From positions 1 through 64,000 of the forward strand of contig NZ_RPHB01000003.1 of assembly GCF_019343195.1 (NCBI RefSeq): 64,000 nucleotides of DNA, read 5' to 3'. Source of the DNA: Arthrospiribacter ruber (lineage in GTDB: Bacteria; Bacteroidota; Bacteroidia; Cytophagales; Cyclobacteriaceae). Each line of letters starts with the position of its first letter. The stretch's first letter is position 1. The position numbers were made by a program, and so were the translations under genes. This document shows, piece after piece, positions 17,635 to 25,434 of the stretch. Below the pieces are notes generated by a model that did not search any database, was not told where the DNA came from, and saw nothing but the letters and a program-made list of their open reading frames with translations.

Positions 17635-18705
17635 TTATTTTTCTTGGTTCAAATACTTCGAAATCAATCTGGGTTTACCAAGGTTTTCAAATTGCTCATC
17701 ACTTACTAGTAGATAACCATGCTCTTTTGCCCATTGGAACAATTTATCTTTCTCCTTCTCATCAATCACAAACTTTACAAAGTTGGCAAAAATTCTTTGA
17801 TGGGTAAGGATATGTTTGAAGATATGTGAAGATTCTTCGACATTTAATGTCACAAAATCTTCAAGACCATTGATCCCTCCTTCCCAATCGCACAGCTCAT
17901 CCAGCGTTTTCTTTTCAATTTTGGGGAAATCATGCAGACCTTGCCAGATATCTCCTTCTTGCCTTTCTCTGATCACTATAAATTGACCACACCTTATATG
18001 TATGTACTTGAAAAATCTTTTTCTTACCTTTACTTTTTTTTCCTTTTTAGGCAAATCGCCAACATGATTGTTTATAAATGCAAAACAGGAATCGGCCAAA
18101 GGACAGACGAGGCAATCAGGGCTTTTAGGCACACATTGTAATGCTCCAAACTCCATTATGGACTGATTGAAAACATCTGGTACATCAGCAGGAATCAATT
18201 GATTTGCCAAGGTTTCGAATTCTTTTTTGCCTGCCGGTGTTGCAATGTCAGTGAAAATTCCAAAATACCTGGACAAAACCCTGAAAACATTTCCATCTAC
18301 TACCGCGACCTGTTCTCCAAATGCAAAAGAAGCAATAGCTGCTGCGGTGTATGAACCCACACCTTTGAGTTTTAAGAGGTCCTTGTAGTTGTTGGGAAAA
18401 GTACCGCCATAGTCGTGGACTACCATTTTGGCACATTCATGTAGGTTTCTAGCTCGGCTGTAATACCCTAGACCCTGCCACAGTCTCATAACATCTTCTA
18501 TGGGAGCATTGGCAAGGCTTTGAACATCCGGATAATGATCTAAAAATTTCAAAAAATAAGGTAGTCCTTGAGCCACACGGGTTTGCTGTAGGATAATTTC
18601 CGATAACCAAATGATATACGGGTCATTGGTATTTCTCCATGGCAAATCCCTATGATGTCTGGGATACCACTCCAATAAAGTATGGACAAAGGGGTGAATT
18701 CTCAA
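17635..18705 (-). CDS. mutY: A/G-specific adenine DNA glycosylase
   Basis: 356 residues. Catalytic Glu36 lies in LSEIILQQT, the helix-hairpin-helix LKLKGVGSYTAAAIA at about 112-126, and catalytic Asp137 in VVDGNVFR. The [4Fe-4S] cluster cysteines 191, 198, 201 and 207 have the spacing C-x6-C-x2-C-x5-C. The C-terminal third is the Nudix-like domain that reads 8-oxoguanine. MutY removes adenine mispaired with 8-oxoG. It is the first gene of the mutY-ssb-gldE cluster and is divergent from the HU-like gene at 18866. Confidence 0.95.
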   Translation of the reverse strand: MRIHPFVHTLLEWYPRHHRDLPWRNTNDPYIIWLSEIILQQTRVAQGLPYFLKFLDHYPDVQSLANAPIEDVMRLWQGLGYYSRARNLHECAKMVVHDYGGTFPNNYKDLLKLKGVGSYTAAAIASFAFGEQVAVVDGNVFRVLSRYFGIFTDIATPAGKKEFETLANQLIPADVPDVFNQSIMEFGALQCVPKSPDCLVCPLADSCFAFINNHVGDLPKKEKKVKVRKRFFKYIHIRCGQFIVIRERQEGDIWQGLHDFPKIEKKTLDELCDWEGGINGLEDFVTLNVEESSHIFKHILTHQRIFANFVKFVIDEKEKDKLFQWAKEHGYLLVSDEQFENLGKPRLISKYLNQEK

Positions 18706-18763
18706 AACGGCAAGAAATTTAATATGAAGACAATGTTAAACAATTCAATCTTATTTTGTGCTT

Positions 18764-18798
18764 TTTGTTTTTATATTGGAATGCTTCCTTTAAATTTG
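18764..18798 (+). promoter_or_regulatory. Bacteroidota-type promoter for the HU-like gene
   Basis: TTTG at 18764-18767 and TAAATTTG at 18791-18798 (a perfect TAnnTTTG) are separated by 23 bp. The -7 element lies 67 bp before the GTG start at 18866. Confidence 0.55.
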
Positions 18799-18865
18799 CA
18801 GTCCCAAAATTAGTTGGTTAATAGGTCGTTAAGCTTATTTGATAATAATTTAAATTAATTAAACA

Positions 18866-19174
18866 GTGACTAAAGCAGAAGTAATCACAAAGATTTCGGA
18901 TAAAACCGGTATTCAGAAAGACGATGTAACTCAAACTGTTGAGGCGTTCTTCAAAGTGGTAAAAGATTCCATGGCTGAAGGAGAGAACATTTACATCAGA
19001 GGGTTTGGAAGTTTCATCAACAAAAAGAGGGCTAAGAAAATTGCGAGAAATATCTCTCAAAATACAGCTATCGTAATTGATGAGCACTATGTACCGGCCT
19101 TTAAGCCATCTAAGGTATTCATAGAAAAAATCAAAAACAGTAAAAAAATCAAAGAACTAGCACCTCAGGATTAA
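18866..19174 (+). CDS. HU/IHF-family DNA-binding protein
   Basis: 102 residues from a GTG start at 18866. The fold is that of HU: two N-terminal helices (TKAEVITKISDKTG, then a second helix), followed by the beta arm with IRGFGSFINKKRAKKIARN, where GFGSF is diagnostic. The tip VIDEHYVPAFKPSKVF matches the arm end, and a short extra C-terminal helix follows. HU dimers bend and compact DNA. It is divergent from mutY, with its own promoter candidate, and a strong terminator overlaps its stop codon. Confidence 0.92.
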   Translation: MTKAEVITKISDKTGIQKDDVTQTVEAFFKVVKDSMAEGENIYIRGFGSFINKKRAKKIARNISQNTAIVIDEHYVPAFKPSKVFIEKIKNSKKIKELAPQD

Positions 19175-19190
19175 TCCTGAGTGCTTTTTT
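19160..19190 (+). terminator. Terminator overlapping the HU-like gene stop
   Basis: GCAC and TCAGGATT pair with AATCCTGA and GTGC with one bulged C, followed by six T. The stop codon TAA is in the loop. The next gene starts only 5 bp beyond. Confidence 0.8.
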
Positions 19191-19194
19191 CCTT

Positions 19195-20013
19195 ATGAAA
19201 AAATCCCAAATTATAGTTCTAGCTATCGGTGTTGTCAGCATTGCGGTGCTGTTTTCACTTCCTACGGCAGTAGTGGACAATGATGAAGGGGATACTCAGA
19301 TCAGGTCGGAGGCAAGCACAGATGAAGAGACTCCAAGGAACCTTCATGAAGCGGAAATCTCTCAGGATGTGCGTGAAAGAATTGCTTCTCTAGCCATAAA
19401 ACTGGAAGGCATTGAAGATAAGGAAGAAATCAGTTCTTTGGCAGACTTATTGGCTGAAGAGTACACCCAGGCGGGTAAATTTGACTCAGCAGCTTATTAT
19501 CTCGAGCAAGCCGCTATCAAGATCGATGACGTGAAGCATTGGGAAAAAGCAGGGTCTGCCTATTATGAGGCATATACATTTGCCTTAAATGAACAAAAGA
19601 TAGCTTTGCTTGCAGACAAGACTAGAAGCTACCTGAACAAAGTGTTGGATAAAGATCCTTCACGTCTGGATTTGAAGACCAAAGTGGCCATGACTTATGT
19701 GTCTTCCAACAACCCTATGCAAGGCATTACCATGCTTAGGGAGATATTGGAAGAAGATCCCACTAATGAAGACGGTCTCTTCAATATGGGCGTATTGTCC
19801 ATGCAGTCAGGCCAATACAAACGAGCTGCAGAAAGGTTTGAAGAACTTGTGCGTTATCATCCCGATAACATACAGGGCCAATTCTACCTAGGAGTCAGCT
19901 ACTTTGAATCCAAACAAACCAATAAAGCAAAAAAACAATTTCAGGAGGTCAAAAACATGACCCAAGACCAAATGGTATTGGCAAGTGTGGAAAGCTACCT
20001 GGAGAGGTTATAA
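19195..20013 (+). CDS. Membrane-anchored or exported tetratricopeptide-repeat protein
   Basis: 272 residues. Residues 5-25 are hydrophobic (IIVLAIGVVSIAVLFSLP), acting as a signal anchor or signal peptide. An acidic spacer follows. The rest is helical repeats; NEDGLFNMGVLSMQSGQYKRAAERFEELVRYHPDN and the next repeat have clear TPR spacing (Gly8, Ala20, Pro32). TPR arrays serve as protein-binding scaffolds; the partner is unknown. It follows the HU-like gene, separated by that gene's terminator, and precedes the small ribosomal-type gene by 31 bp. Confidence 0.8.
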   Translation: MKKSQIIVLAIGVVSIAVLFSLPTAVVDNDEGDTQIRSEASTDEETPRNLHEAEISQDVRERIASLAIKLEGIEDKEEISSLADLLAEEYTQAGKFDSAAYYLEQAAIKIDDVKHWEKAGSAYYEAYTFALNEQKIALLADKTRSYLNKVLDKDPSRLDLKTKVAMTYVSSNNPMQGITMLREILEEDPTNEDGLFNMGVLSMQSGQYKRAAERFEELVRYHPDNIQGQFYLGVSYFESKQTNKAKKQFQEVKNMTQDQMVLASVESYLERL

Positions 20014-20044
20014 ACAATTTGTTCCACTTAAAATCTTTAAAACT

Positions 20045-20134
20045 ATGCCTTGCGGTAAGAAAAGAAAAAGACATAAGATCGCTACGCACAAGCGTAAGAA
20101 AAGACTTAGAAAAAACAGACATAAGAAGAAGTAA
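20045..20134 (+). CDS. 29-residue AURKAIP1/COX24 (mS38-like) small-subunit ribosomal protein
   Basis: A 29-codon frame that opens with MPCGKKRKRHKIATHKRKKR and is almost entirely Lys, Arg and His. I recognise it as the tiny protein annotated across Bacteroidota as AURKAIP1/COX24 domain-containing, related to mitochondrial mS38 and mycobacterial bS22 in the decoding region of the small subunit. The placement on the ribosome is family knowledge, not visible here. It lies 31 bp after the TPR gene and 62 bp before the RNase E/G gene. A terminator hairpin overlaps its last codons. Confidence 0.85.
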   Translation: MPCGKKRKRHKIATHKRKKRLRKNRHKKK

Positions 20135-20151
20135 GATTACTTCTTCTTTTT
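20123..20151 (+). terminator. Terminator overlapping the small ribosomal gene
   Basis: AAGAAGAAGTAA (20123-20134) pairs perfectly with TTACTTCTTCTT (20137-20148) across a 2-base gap, followed by T. The left arm includes the last codons and the stop of the 29-residue gene. The tight apex means the effective stem is shorter than 12 bp. Confidence 0.65.
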
Positions 20152-20196
20152 GAGTTTTTAAACAACACGTTCATTAAAATCTAAAAACAGACACGA

Positions 20197-21768
20197 TTGA
20201 GCACAGAATTATTAATTGATTCGGCTCAAAACGGTAGTCGGATTGCTCTTCTCAAAGACAAAAGTCTGGTAGAACTTCACTCAGAAGGTGGGGAAAACCA
20301 GTTCAAAGTAGGTGATATCTACTTGGGGACAGTGAGAAAAATCGTCAATGGGCTCAATGCAGCATTCATTGACGTAGGCTATGAAAAGGATGCTTTTCTG
20401 CATTATCAGGACTTAGGTCCTCAGATCAACAGCTTAAATAAATTCTCCAAACTTGTCCGCAACAACAATTACCCAAACGTAAATCTGAAAGGATTTGAGA
20501 AAGAAGCTGACATAGAAAAACTTGGAAAAATCTCCAATGTTTTGTCAAAAAACAATCAGGTCTTGGTGCAGGTGGTCAAAGAGCCCATCTCCACCAAAGG
20601 CCCAAGACTATCTTGTGAGCTCTCCATCGCAGGTCGTTATTTGGTATTGGTGCCTTTTTCAGACACGGTCAATGTATCCAAAAAGATACGCAGTGCAGAA
20701 GAAAGAAAAAGACTAGTACGCCTTATTACCTCCATCAAGCCTTCCAATTTTGGCGTGATCATAAGGACGGTAGCTGAAGGTCAGTCAGTCACAGAACTTG
20801 ACAAAGACCTTAGAAACCTCCTTACCACTTGGGAAGATGGAATGAAAAAGCTGACCAAAGCCAAAAGCCGCGACAAGATCATAGGAGAAATGAGTATGGC
20901 TTCTTCCATTATAAGAGACCTGCTCAACGAATCATTCGATGCAATCACCGTAGAGGATGAATTGATCTTTGATCAAATCAGGTCTTATATCAGGTCTATT
21001 GCCCCTGAAAAGGAAAAAATAGTCAAGCTTTTCAACGGAAAAGCGAAGCTCTTTGAAAGTTTTGGAATAGAAAAGCAAATCAAAAGCTTGTTTGGTCAGA
21101 CTATAAGTCTTCCACAAGGAGGGTATCTAATCATAGAACATACCGAAGCCCTTCACGTCATTGACGTCAACAGTGGAAACAAGTCAAACCAAGAAAGTGA
21201 CCAGGAAATGACGGCCTTAAAAACCAACCTGGTTGCAGCCAAAGAAATTGCCCGACAGTTGCGCCTCCGGGATATGGGAGGCATCATCGTCATTGACTTT
21301 ATCGACATGAAAAAAGCCGAAAACAAAAAGGCTATTTACGATGCGATGAAAAATGAAATGAAAGATGATAGGTCCAAACACACCGTGCTGCCACTGACCA
21401 AATTTGGTCTGATGCAGATTACCCGGCAGCGTGTAAGACCAGAAGTCAACATTGTCACCAAAGAAACCTGTCCTTCTTGTAACGGTACAGGTAAGATCCA
21501 GGCTTCCATCTTGGTAGCCGATCAATTGGAAAAAGACCTCGAGCATATTGCTACTATCCAGAATGTTTCTGATATCCACATAGGATTACACCCTTACCTA
21601 TTTGCCTATTTTACCAATGGCATGATTTCAAAAAGAGTAAGGTGGTTTTTCAAATACTTTAAGTGGGTAAAGCTGATAAAAGATTCTTCTCTACCTGTGA
21701 CGGAATACAAATTCCTGGACGCTTCAGGAGAGGAAATAGAACTAACAGTAAAAAGCGAGACCGAATAG
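20197..21768 (+). CDS. rng: Ribonuclease E/G family endoribonuclease
   Basis: 523 residues from a TTG start. An N-terminal S1-like RNA-binding domain (about 35-125, with GDIYLGTVRKIVNGLNAAFIDVGY) leads to the catalytic DNase I-like core, with Asp in VIDVNSGN (about 321-328) and in IVIDFIDM (about 365-372). The zinc-link CPSCNGTG lies near 425-432. Length and lack of a long disordered tail fit RNase G more than RNase E. The enzyme processes rRNA precursors and mRNA. A terminator begins inside its last codons. Confidence 0.9.
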   Translation: MSTELLIDSAQNGSRIALLKDKSLVELHSEGGENQFKVGDIYLGTVRKIVNGLNAAFIDVGYEKDAFLHYQDLGPQINSLNKFSKLVRNNNYPNVNLKGFEKEADIEKLGKISNVLSKNNQVLVQVVKEPISTKGPRLSCELSIAGRYLVLVPFSDTVNVSKKIRSAEERKRLVRLITSIKPSNFGVIIRTVAEGQSVTELDKDLRNLLTTWEDGMKKLTKAKSRDKIIGEMSMASSIIRDLLNESFDAITVEDELIFDQIRSYIRSIAPEKEKIVKLFNGKAKLFESFGIEKQIKSLFGQTISLPQGGYLIIEHTEALHVIDVNSGNKSNQESDQEMTALKTNLVAAKEIARQLRLRDMGGIIVIDFIDMKKAENKKAIYDAMKNEMKDDRSKHTVLPLTKFGLMQITRQRVRPEVNIVTKETCPSCNGTGKIQASILVADQLEKDLEHIATIQNVSDIHIGLHPYLFAYFTNGMISKRVRWFFKYFKWVKLIKDSSLPVTEYKFLDASGEEIELTVKSETE

Positions 21769-21783
21769 GTCCCGCTTTTTTTT
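21751..21783. terminator. Terminator between convergent genes
   Basis: AAAAGCGAGACC pairs with GGTCCCGCTTTT (one mismatch) around a 5-nt loop and ends in eight T. It overlaps the rng stop and abuts the stop of the minus-strand gene at 21782, so it may act for both strands. Confidence 0.75.
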
Positions 21784-21979
21784 ATGAATTTTTGTTTCCA
21801 AATAATTGAACAACAAGGAGACCTGCTCCTCCACCAAACATAGCCCCTGTCAAAAAACCAATTAATTCAGTGCCTGGCGGAGTTAATATGCGAATAATAA
21901 CTCCCGAGATAATCATTAATATAGCAAGGATAATTATAGTGTTTTTTTTCAATTTGTTCATTACAGAATATTCTTTCAA
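21782..21979 (-). CDS. Small two-helix membrane protein, unknown
   Basis: 65 residues with two hydrophobic segments, NTIIILAILMIISGVIIRIL and LIGFLTGAMFGGGAGLLVV, the second rich in glycine. No function is recognisable. The start ATG overlaps the stop of the DUF1456 gene (ATGA, 4 bp), so it is translated with it; an internal ATG at 21961 is possible too. Confidence 0.6.
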   Translation of the reverse strand: MKEYSVMNKLKKNTIIILAILMIISGVIIRILTPPGTELIGFLTGAMFGGGAGLLVVQLFGNKNS

Positions 21980-22437
21980 TTAGGTCTAAATTTCATTTGC
22001 AAGCCCCTCAAAAAGTAACGCAATACCTGATCCTTACAATCCCTGTATTGGCTCTGGGTGGGCTTTCTGAATATCGCACTTAGCTCGTGTTTGGAAAACC
22101 TGAAATCAGCATCATCCAAAATCTGTAAGATATCTTCATCCCGCAACTCTAAAGCAATCCGAAGCTTCCGGAATATCATATTGTTGTTCAGCCTTTTTTC
22201 CGGCCTGGGTTCTTCCCCATCTCTTCTTCCTCTGTTTTTGATGATGAGACCATTTAGAAATGCGGCTAAATCCACGTCATATATCGACAAAAAATCAGGG
22301 TCTTCGTCTTTTTTAAGCCAATTGCTAATCTCTGTCCTGTCTGTCTGCCTTCCACCGTCTCTGAAGAGTTGAATCATCTGATCATCACCAAAATCAAAGG
22401 TGTACCTCAGTGACCTTAAAATATCATTGTTGTTCAT
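21976..22437 (-). CDS. DUF1456 protein (YehS-like)
   Basis: 153 residues made of two similar halves, each starting with a short motif around NNDILRSLRYTFDFGDDQMI and NNMIFRKLRIALELRDEDIL. This duplicated layout is that of DUF1456/YehS, of unknown function. No membrane segment. The downstream membrane protein gene overlaps by 4 bp. The 520-bp region upstream is largely occupied by the repeat element at 22593-22890, leaving about 155 bp for its own promoter. Confidence 0.8.
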   Translation of the reverse strand: MNNNDILRSLRYTFDFGDDQMIQLFRDGGRQTDRTEISNWLKKDEDPDFLSIYDVDLAAFLNGLIIKNRGRRDGEEPRPEKRLNNNMIFRKLRIALELRDEDILQILDDADFRFSKHELSAIFRKPTQSQYRDCKDQVLRYFLRGLQMKFRPN

Positions 22438-22592
22438 AGCTGCAATTTAAACTCCTAGGAGCAAATTACCCTAAAGTTGCCCTAATTGATTCTGTGAAAA
22501 TTTTTGGCCTTATAATAATGGCCCCCTCTAACTTATCCAATCCAAGTAGTTTCCTGAATGGATTAAATCTATTTCCCTGAAAATCAATCAAA

Positions 22593-22890
22593 CTGACGGA
22601 ATTTACACTAGGGCTTGCTGAAAAAGTCTCAGGTATGCCAGATTCAAAGCGGGCGAATGAAGATGTATGCTTATACTTCGAGTGAGCCCAATGAAGAAGA
22701 TGGTATGCCTGAGACTAGCCTTAAAATTTCAAAATTCGAAATTTTAAGGAGCACGGAAATCAAGCTATAACATTGAATAAACGTGCACCTGCTAAAAAGA
22801 AATTACCTGACAAACGGGGTATTCATCAAAATTTAAAGAATTTATTCTTCAGTTGGCGTTTTTCAGCACGCCCTACATTAATTCCGTCAG
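22593..22890. mobile_element. MITE-like repeat element with nested hairpins, no gene
   Basis: The ends are inverted copies: TAGGGCTTGCTGAAAAA (22609-22625) against TAGGGCGTGCTGAAAAA read from 22875 down to 22859 on the minus strand, 16 of 17 identical. Outside them lies a second exact inverted pair, CTGACGGAATT (22593-22603 and 22880-22890). Inside is an imperfect 15-bp pair (22626-22640 with 22701-22715) and a perfect 12-bp hairpin CCTTAAAATTTC / GAAATTTTAAGG (22719-22749). There is no long reading frame. The size (about 270-300 bp) and ends fit a transposase-less element moved in trans, or an IS remnant. It fills most of the gap between the genes at 22437 and 22958. Confidence 0.65.
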
Positions 22891-22957
22891 CACAATGACT
22901 GATTTAACGTTAATTGCATCACTTCAATGGTCTTAGGTTATAAAAAATCCGCATCAA

Positions 22958-23689
22958 TTACCTGACTGCATAGCTGAGCCGCATGGTAATGGAAGCCGTT
23001 TTTTCTTTTGAACTGGTATTGAAAGTACCTCCCCAAGAATAATCTTCCGTACTGTTTTGTCCTGTAATCTGAAAAATACCCATGTTGGCCGAGATCAACT
23101 TCCCAAGGCTAGCACCAGAGTTTTCGGCTATCCTTTCAGCCCTGAGCCTCGCATCCTCAGTAGCCTTTGAAATCATTTCAATTTTGAGGCTTTCAAGTTG
23201 GGTATAATAATACCTAGGAGATTGTGAATAAAAGCGTACACCTTGTATAAGCAACTCTGTTATTTCTCTGGAAATCTGCTCAACAGTTTCTACATCTCGG
23301 GATTCTATTTGTAATGATTGCTGCAGTTGATAGCCCTTAAAGGTTTGTCCCATATAATTACCCGAACTGCTGTAATTCTGCTCGTAAAGAGGGTTGGTAT
23401 TGACTGCGTTGAAAACAATATTTTCTGAAGGTATCCCCTTTGAATTAAGGTATTTTGTGACCGCCTGCCGGTCTTTTTCCAATTCCGAATAAGCAGACTT
23501 GATATCAAAACTTTCCCGGCTAAAGTTGCCTTCCCAGACTATCAGATCTGAGGTAAAGTTCTGCTGACCCAGACCCGTTACATCTATTGTTCCTGATTTT
23601 TGATGCCTATTGATGAAAGCATTTCCCAAAAGTGCAGAAGCTACAATGATGGCCAGGGAGAAGATAAATGCCGATAAGTGCTTTTTCAT
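22958..23689 (-). CDS. SIMPL-domain (DUF541) periplasmic protein
   Basis: 243 residues. A signal anchor at about 6-26 is followed by the SIMPL/DUF541 domain: GTIDVTGLGQQNFTSDLIVW, a long helix, KGIPSENIVFNAVNTNPLYE, and the late helix SKATEDARLRAERIAENSGASLGKL, which is the most conserved block. SIMPL proteins form large periplasmic ring assemblies in some species; their task is unclear. Tyr-rich repeats near 170 (RFYSQSPRYYYTQ) are typical. It is a single gene. Confidence 0.85.
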   Translation of the reverse strand: MKKHLSAFIFSLAIIVASALLGNAFINRHQKSGTIDVTGLGQQNFTSDLIVWEGNFSRESFDIKSAYSELEKDRQAVTKYLNSKGIPSENIVFNAVNTNPLYEQNYSSSGNYMGQTFKGYQLQQSLQIESRDVETVEQISREITELLIQGVRFYSQSPRYYYTQLESLKIEMISKATEDARLRAERIAENSGASLGKLISANMGIFQITGQNSTEDYSWGGTFNTSSKEKTASITMRLSYAVR

Positions 23690-23880
23690 AGGCCGGAGTA
23701 TTTAGTTTTTATAGAGATACGAAACTTTGCCAGTTAAGATAGAAAAATTCCGATTTAGCTTAAACTTAGTTTTTGATATATGCATCTTACTTCTTGATAA
23801 CCTTTCCTGATTTACAGGCTTAACCAACAACAAGCGATAAATTGAAGTTACTGGCAAAGAAGCATTTAATCAAATGGTAT

Positions 23881-25344
23881 TTACATCAATCTTTGCTTGA
23901 AAGCTACTTTTTCTGGTTTGTCCAAATCTATCAAATAGCCATTGACCAAAGCGTATTTGAGATTTCCATTTTTTGCCAAAAAGAAATTTGGGACATTTCC
24001 CACACTGACCATATTCGGTATTCTGTTTTGATTTTTCAATACCAAAAGCGGTAGTCTATGTAAGGCCTTTCCTTCTTTTACTTTTATAGCGAGATACCCA
24101 TTTCTCAATAATTCAAATGCTTCTTCCTGATCCAAATCTTCGGTTGAGTCGAATTCTTGGTCATAAATTTCTCCTTGTACGATTTCCATTTCAAAAGCAT
24201 CTATCTCTTGATACCCATGAAAAATGGAAAGATCCCCCATATCATCTATGGATCCAGTAGCAAAATAATCTCCTGCCAGATCGGTTTCCTTTTTTCTTAT
24301 TCCAATGTCTGCCCGGTATTGATAAACCCCTTTGGTAAGGTTCAGATTTCTGATTATTACATCCATCAGTTTAAATGAATTGTCCGGTATACCATAATAA
24401 TCCTCAAGCTTGTATTTAGTATAGCTGCCATTTGCAATTAGCTGAAAAGAGTGCAACATAGCCATAAAATTCAGCTTTCTTATTTCCTGCTTTTCGGGAT
24501 CATTGGGATACCCACCTGATTCTATTAATATGGTACTGGTACCCCATTTCTGAATATTGTCACCAAACGCCCTAGGTTCGAAGGCGTCGTCATACTTTCC
24601 AACATGACCGGGCTTTACCTGCTGCAACATCTCGTTCATGCCCACTATCACTTGCATGGCCCTTTGTCTGACCTCATTGACCTCAGTTTCATAATTGTAG
24701 GCAGGGGCCAAAACAGAAATTGTTGCTGGCTTTTCGGTATCCCCTACGGTATAAAATGTGGATTGGTCATGAAGATTGAATCCAAATTCTGGTGAAAATG
24801 AATCTCTGGCATTTTTGAGTATAACTGCTTCAGGTGAAGCCAACCTGAGCGCATCTCTATTGAGGTCAATATCAAGGGCATTTCTTCTAATCCATCGGTT
24901 CATTCCGTCTGGATTGAGCATAGGGATAAATCTTATAGTCAGCTCATTTTTCAAAAATTCACGAAGCTCATCATAGCCATCATTGCTGCCTTCTATAAAG
25001 TTGAACAGGTCAAACAATGCCATGGTAGCCGTACTTTCATTACCATGCATCTGTGACCAAAGCATCACCTTGGTTGGCCCATTGCCCCAAGTCATCTGAT
25101 AAATGTCTCTACCCTCCACAGATTTTCCAATGGCTTCCACTTCAAAAACACCCTTGTTTCTGCCCTTTACCAAAGCTATTACATCTGAGTATTTGAAGCG
25201 CCGTTCAGCTACAGCACCTTCTTTTGAGCTTTCATAAGCTGATGCCAGTTGGTCCACGCTTAGCGGACTGAACTTTTCTTTGGGTTGACATTGCACCATA
25301 AGCAGTACCAAAAAAATAAATAGGGGAATAAGTGGAGTCTTCAT
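23881..25344 (-). CDS. M14-family zinc carboxypeptidase, envelope-attached
   Basis: 487 residues. The N-terminal hydrophobic stretch ends in Cys19 (LLMVQC), a weak lipobox, so a lipoprotein or simply secreted. Zinc ligands of M14 are visible: His100 and Glu103 in MHGNEST, and His192 in NLHDQ. The DIDLNRDALRLASPE segment (158-172) is the substrate-binding region, and the general base Glu probably lies in ILIESGGY. The last 150 residues form an extra beta-rich domain. Such enzymes cleave C-terminal residues of peptides or peptidoglycan stems; specificity is not visible. It is divergent from the dipeptide epimerase gene (91 bp apart), so a joint cell-wall peptide pathway is possible. Confidence 0.85.
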   Translation of the reverse strand: MKTPLIPLFIFLVLLMVQCQPKEKFSPLSVDQLASAYESSKEGAVAERRFKYSDVIALVKGRNKGVFEVEAIGKSVEGRDIYQMTWGNGPTKVMLWSQMHGNESTATMALFDLFNFIEGSNDGYDELREFLKNELTIRFIPMLNPDGMNRWIRRNALDIDLNRDALRLASPEAVILKNARDSFSPEFGFNLHDQSTFYTVGDTEKPATISVLAPAYNYETEVNEVRQRAMQVIVGMNEMLQQVKPGHVGKYDDAFEPRAFGDNIQKWGTSTILIESGGYPNDPEKQEIRKLNFMAMLHSFQLIANGSYTKYKLEDYYGIPDNSFKLMDVIIRNLNLTKGVYQYRADIGIRKKETDLAGDYFATGSIDDMGDLSIFHGYQEIDAFEMEIVQGEIYDQEFDSTEDLDQEEAFELLRNGYLAIKVKEGKALHRLPLLVLKNQNRIPNMVSVGNVPNFFLAKNGNLKYALVNGYLIDLDKPEKVAFKQRLM

Positions 25345-25434
25345 AAACTAAGATTTCTTGAATTTCTTATACTAAGTTATGAACTTAGCCAAAAATATTA
25401 AGTTACTTTGATTCTATTACCAAAATTAATACAA

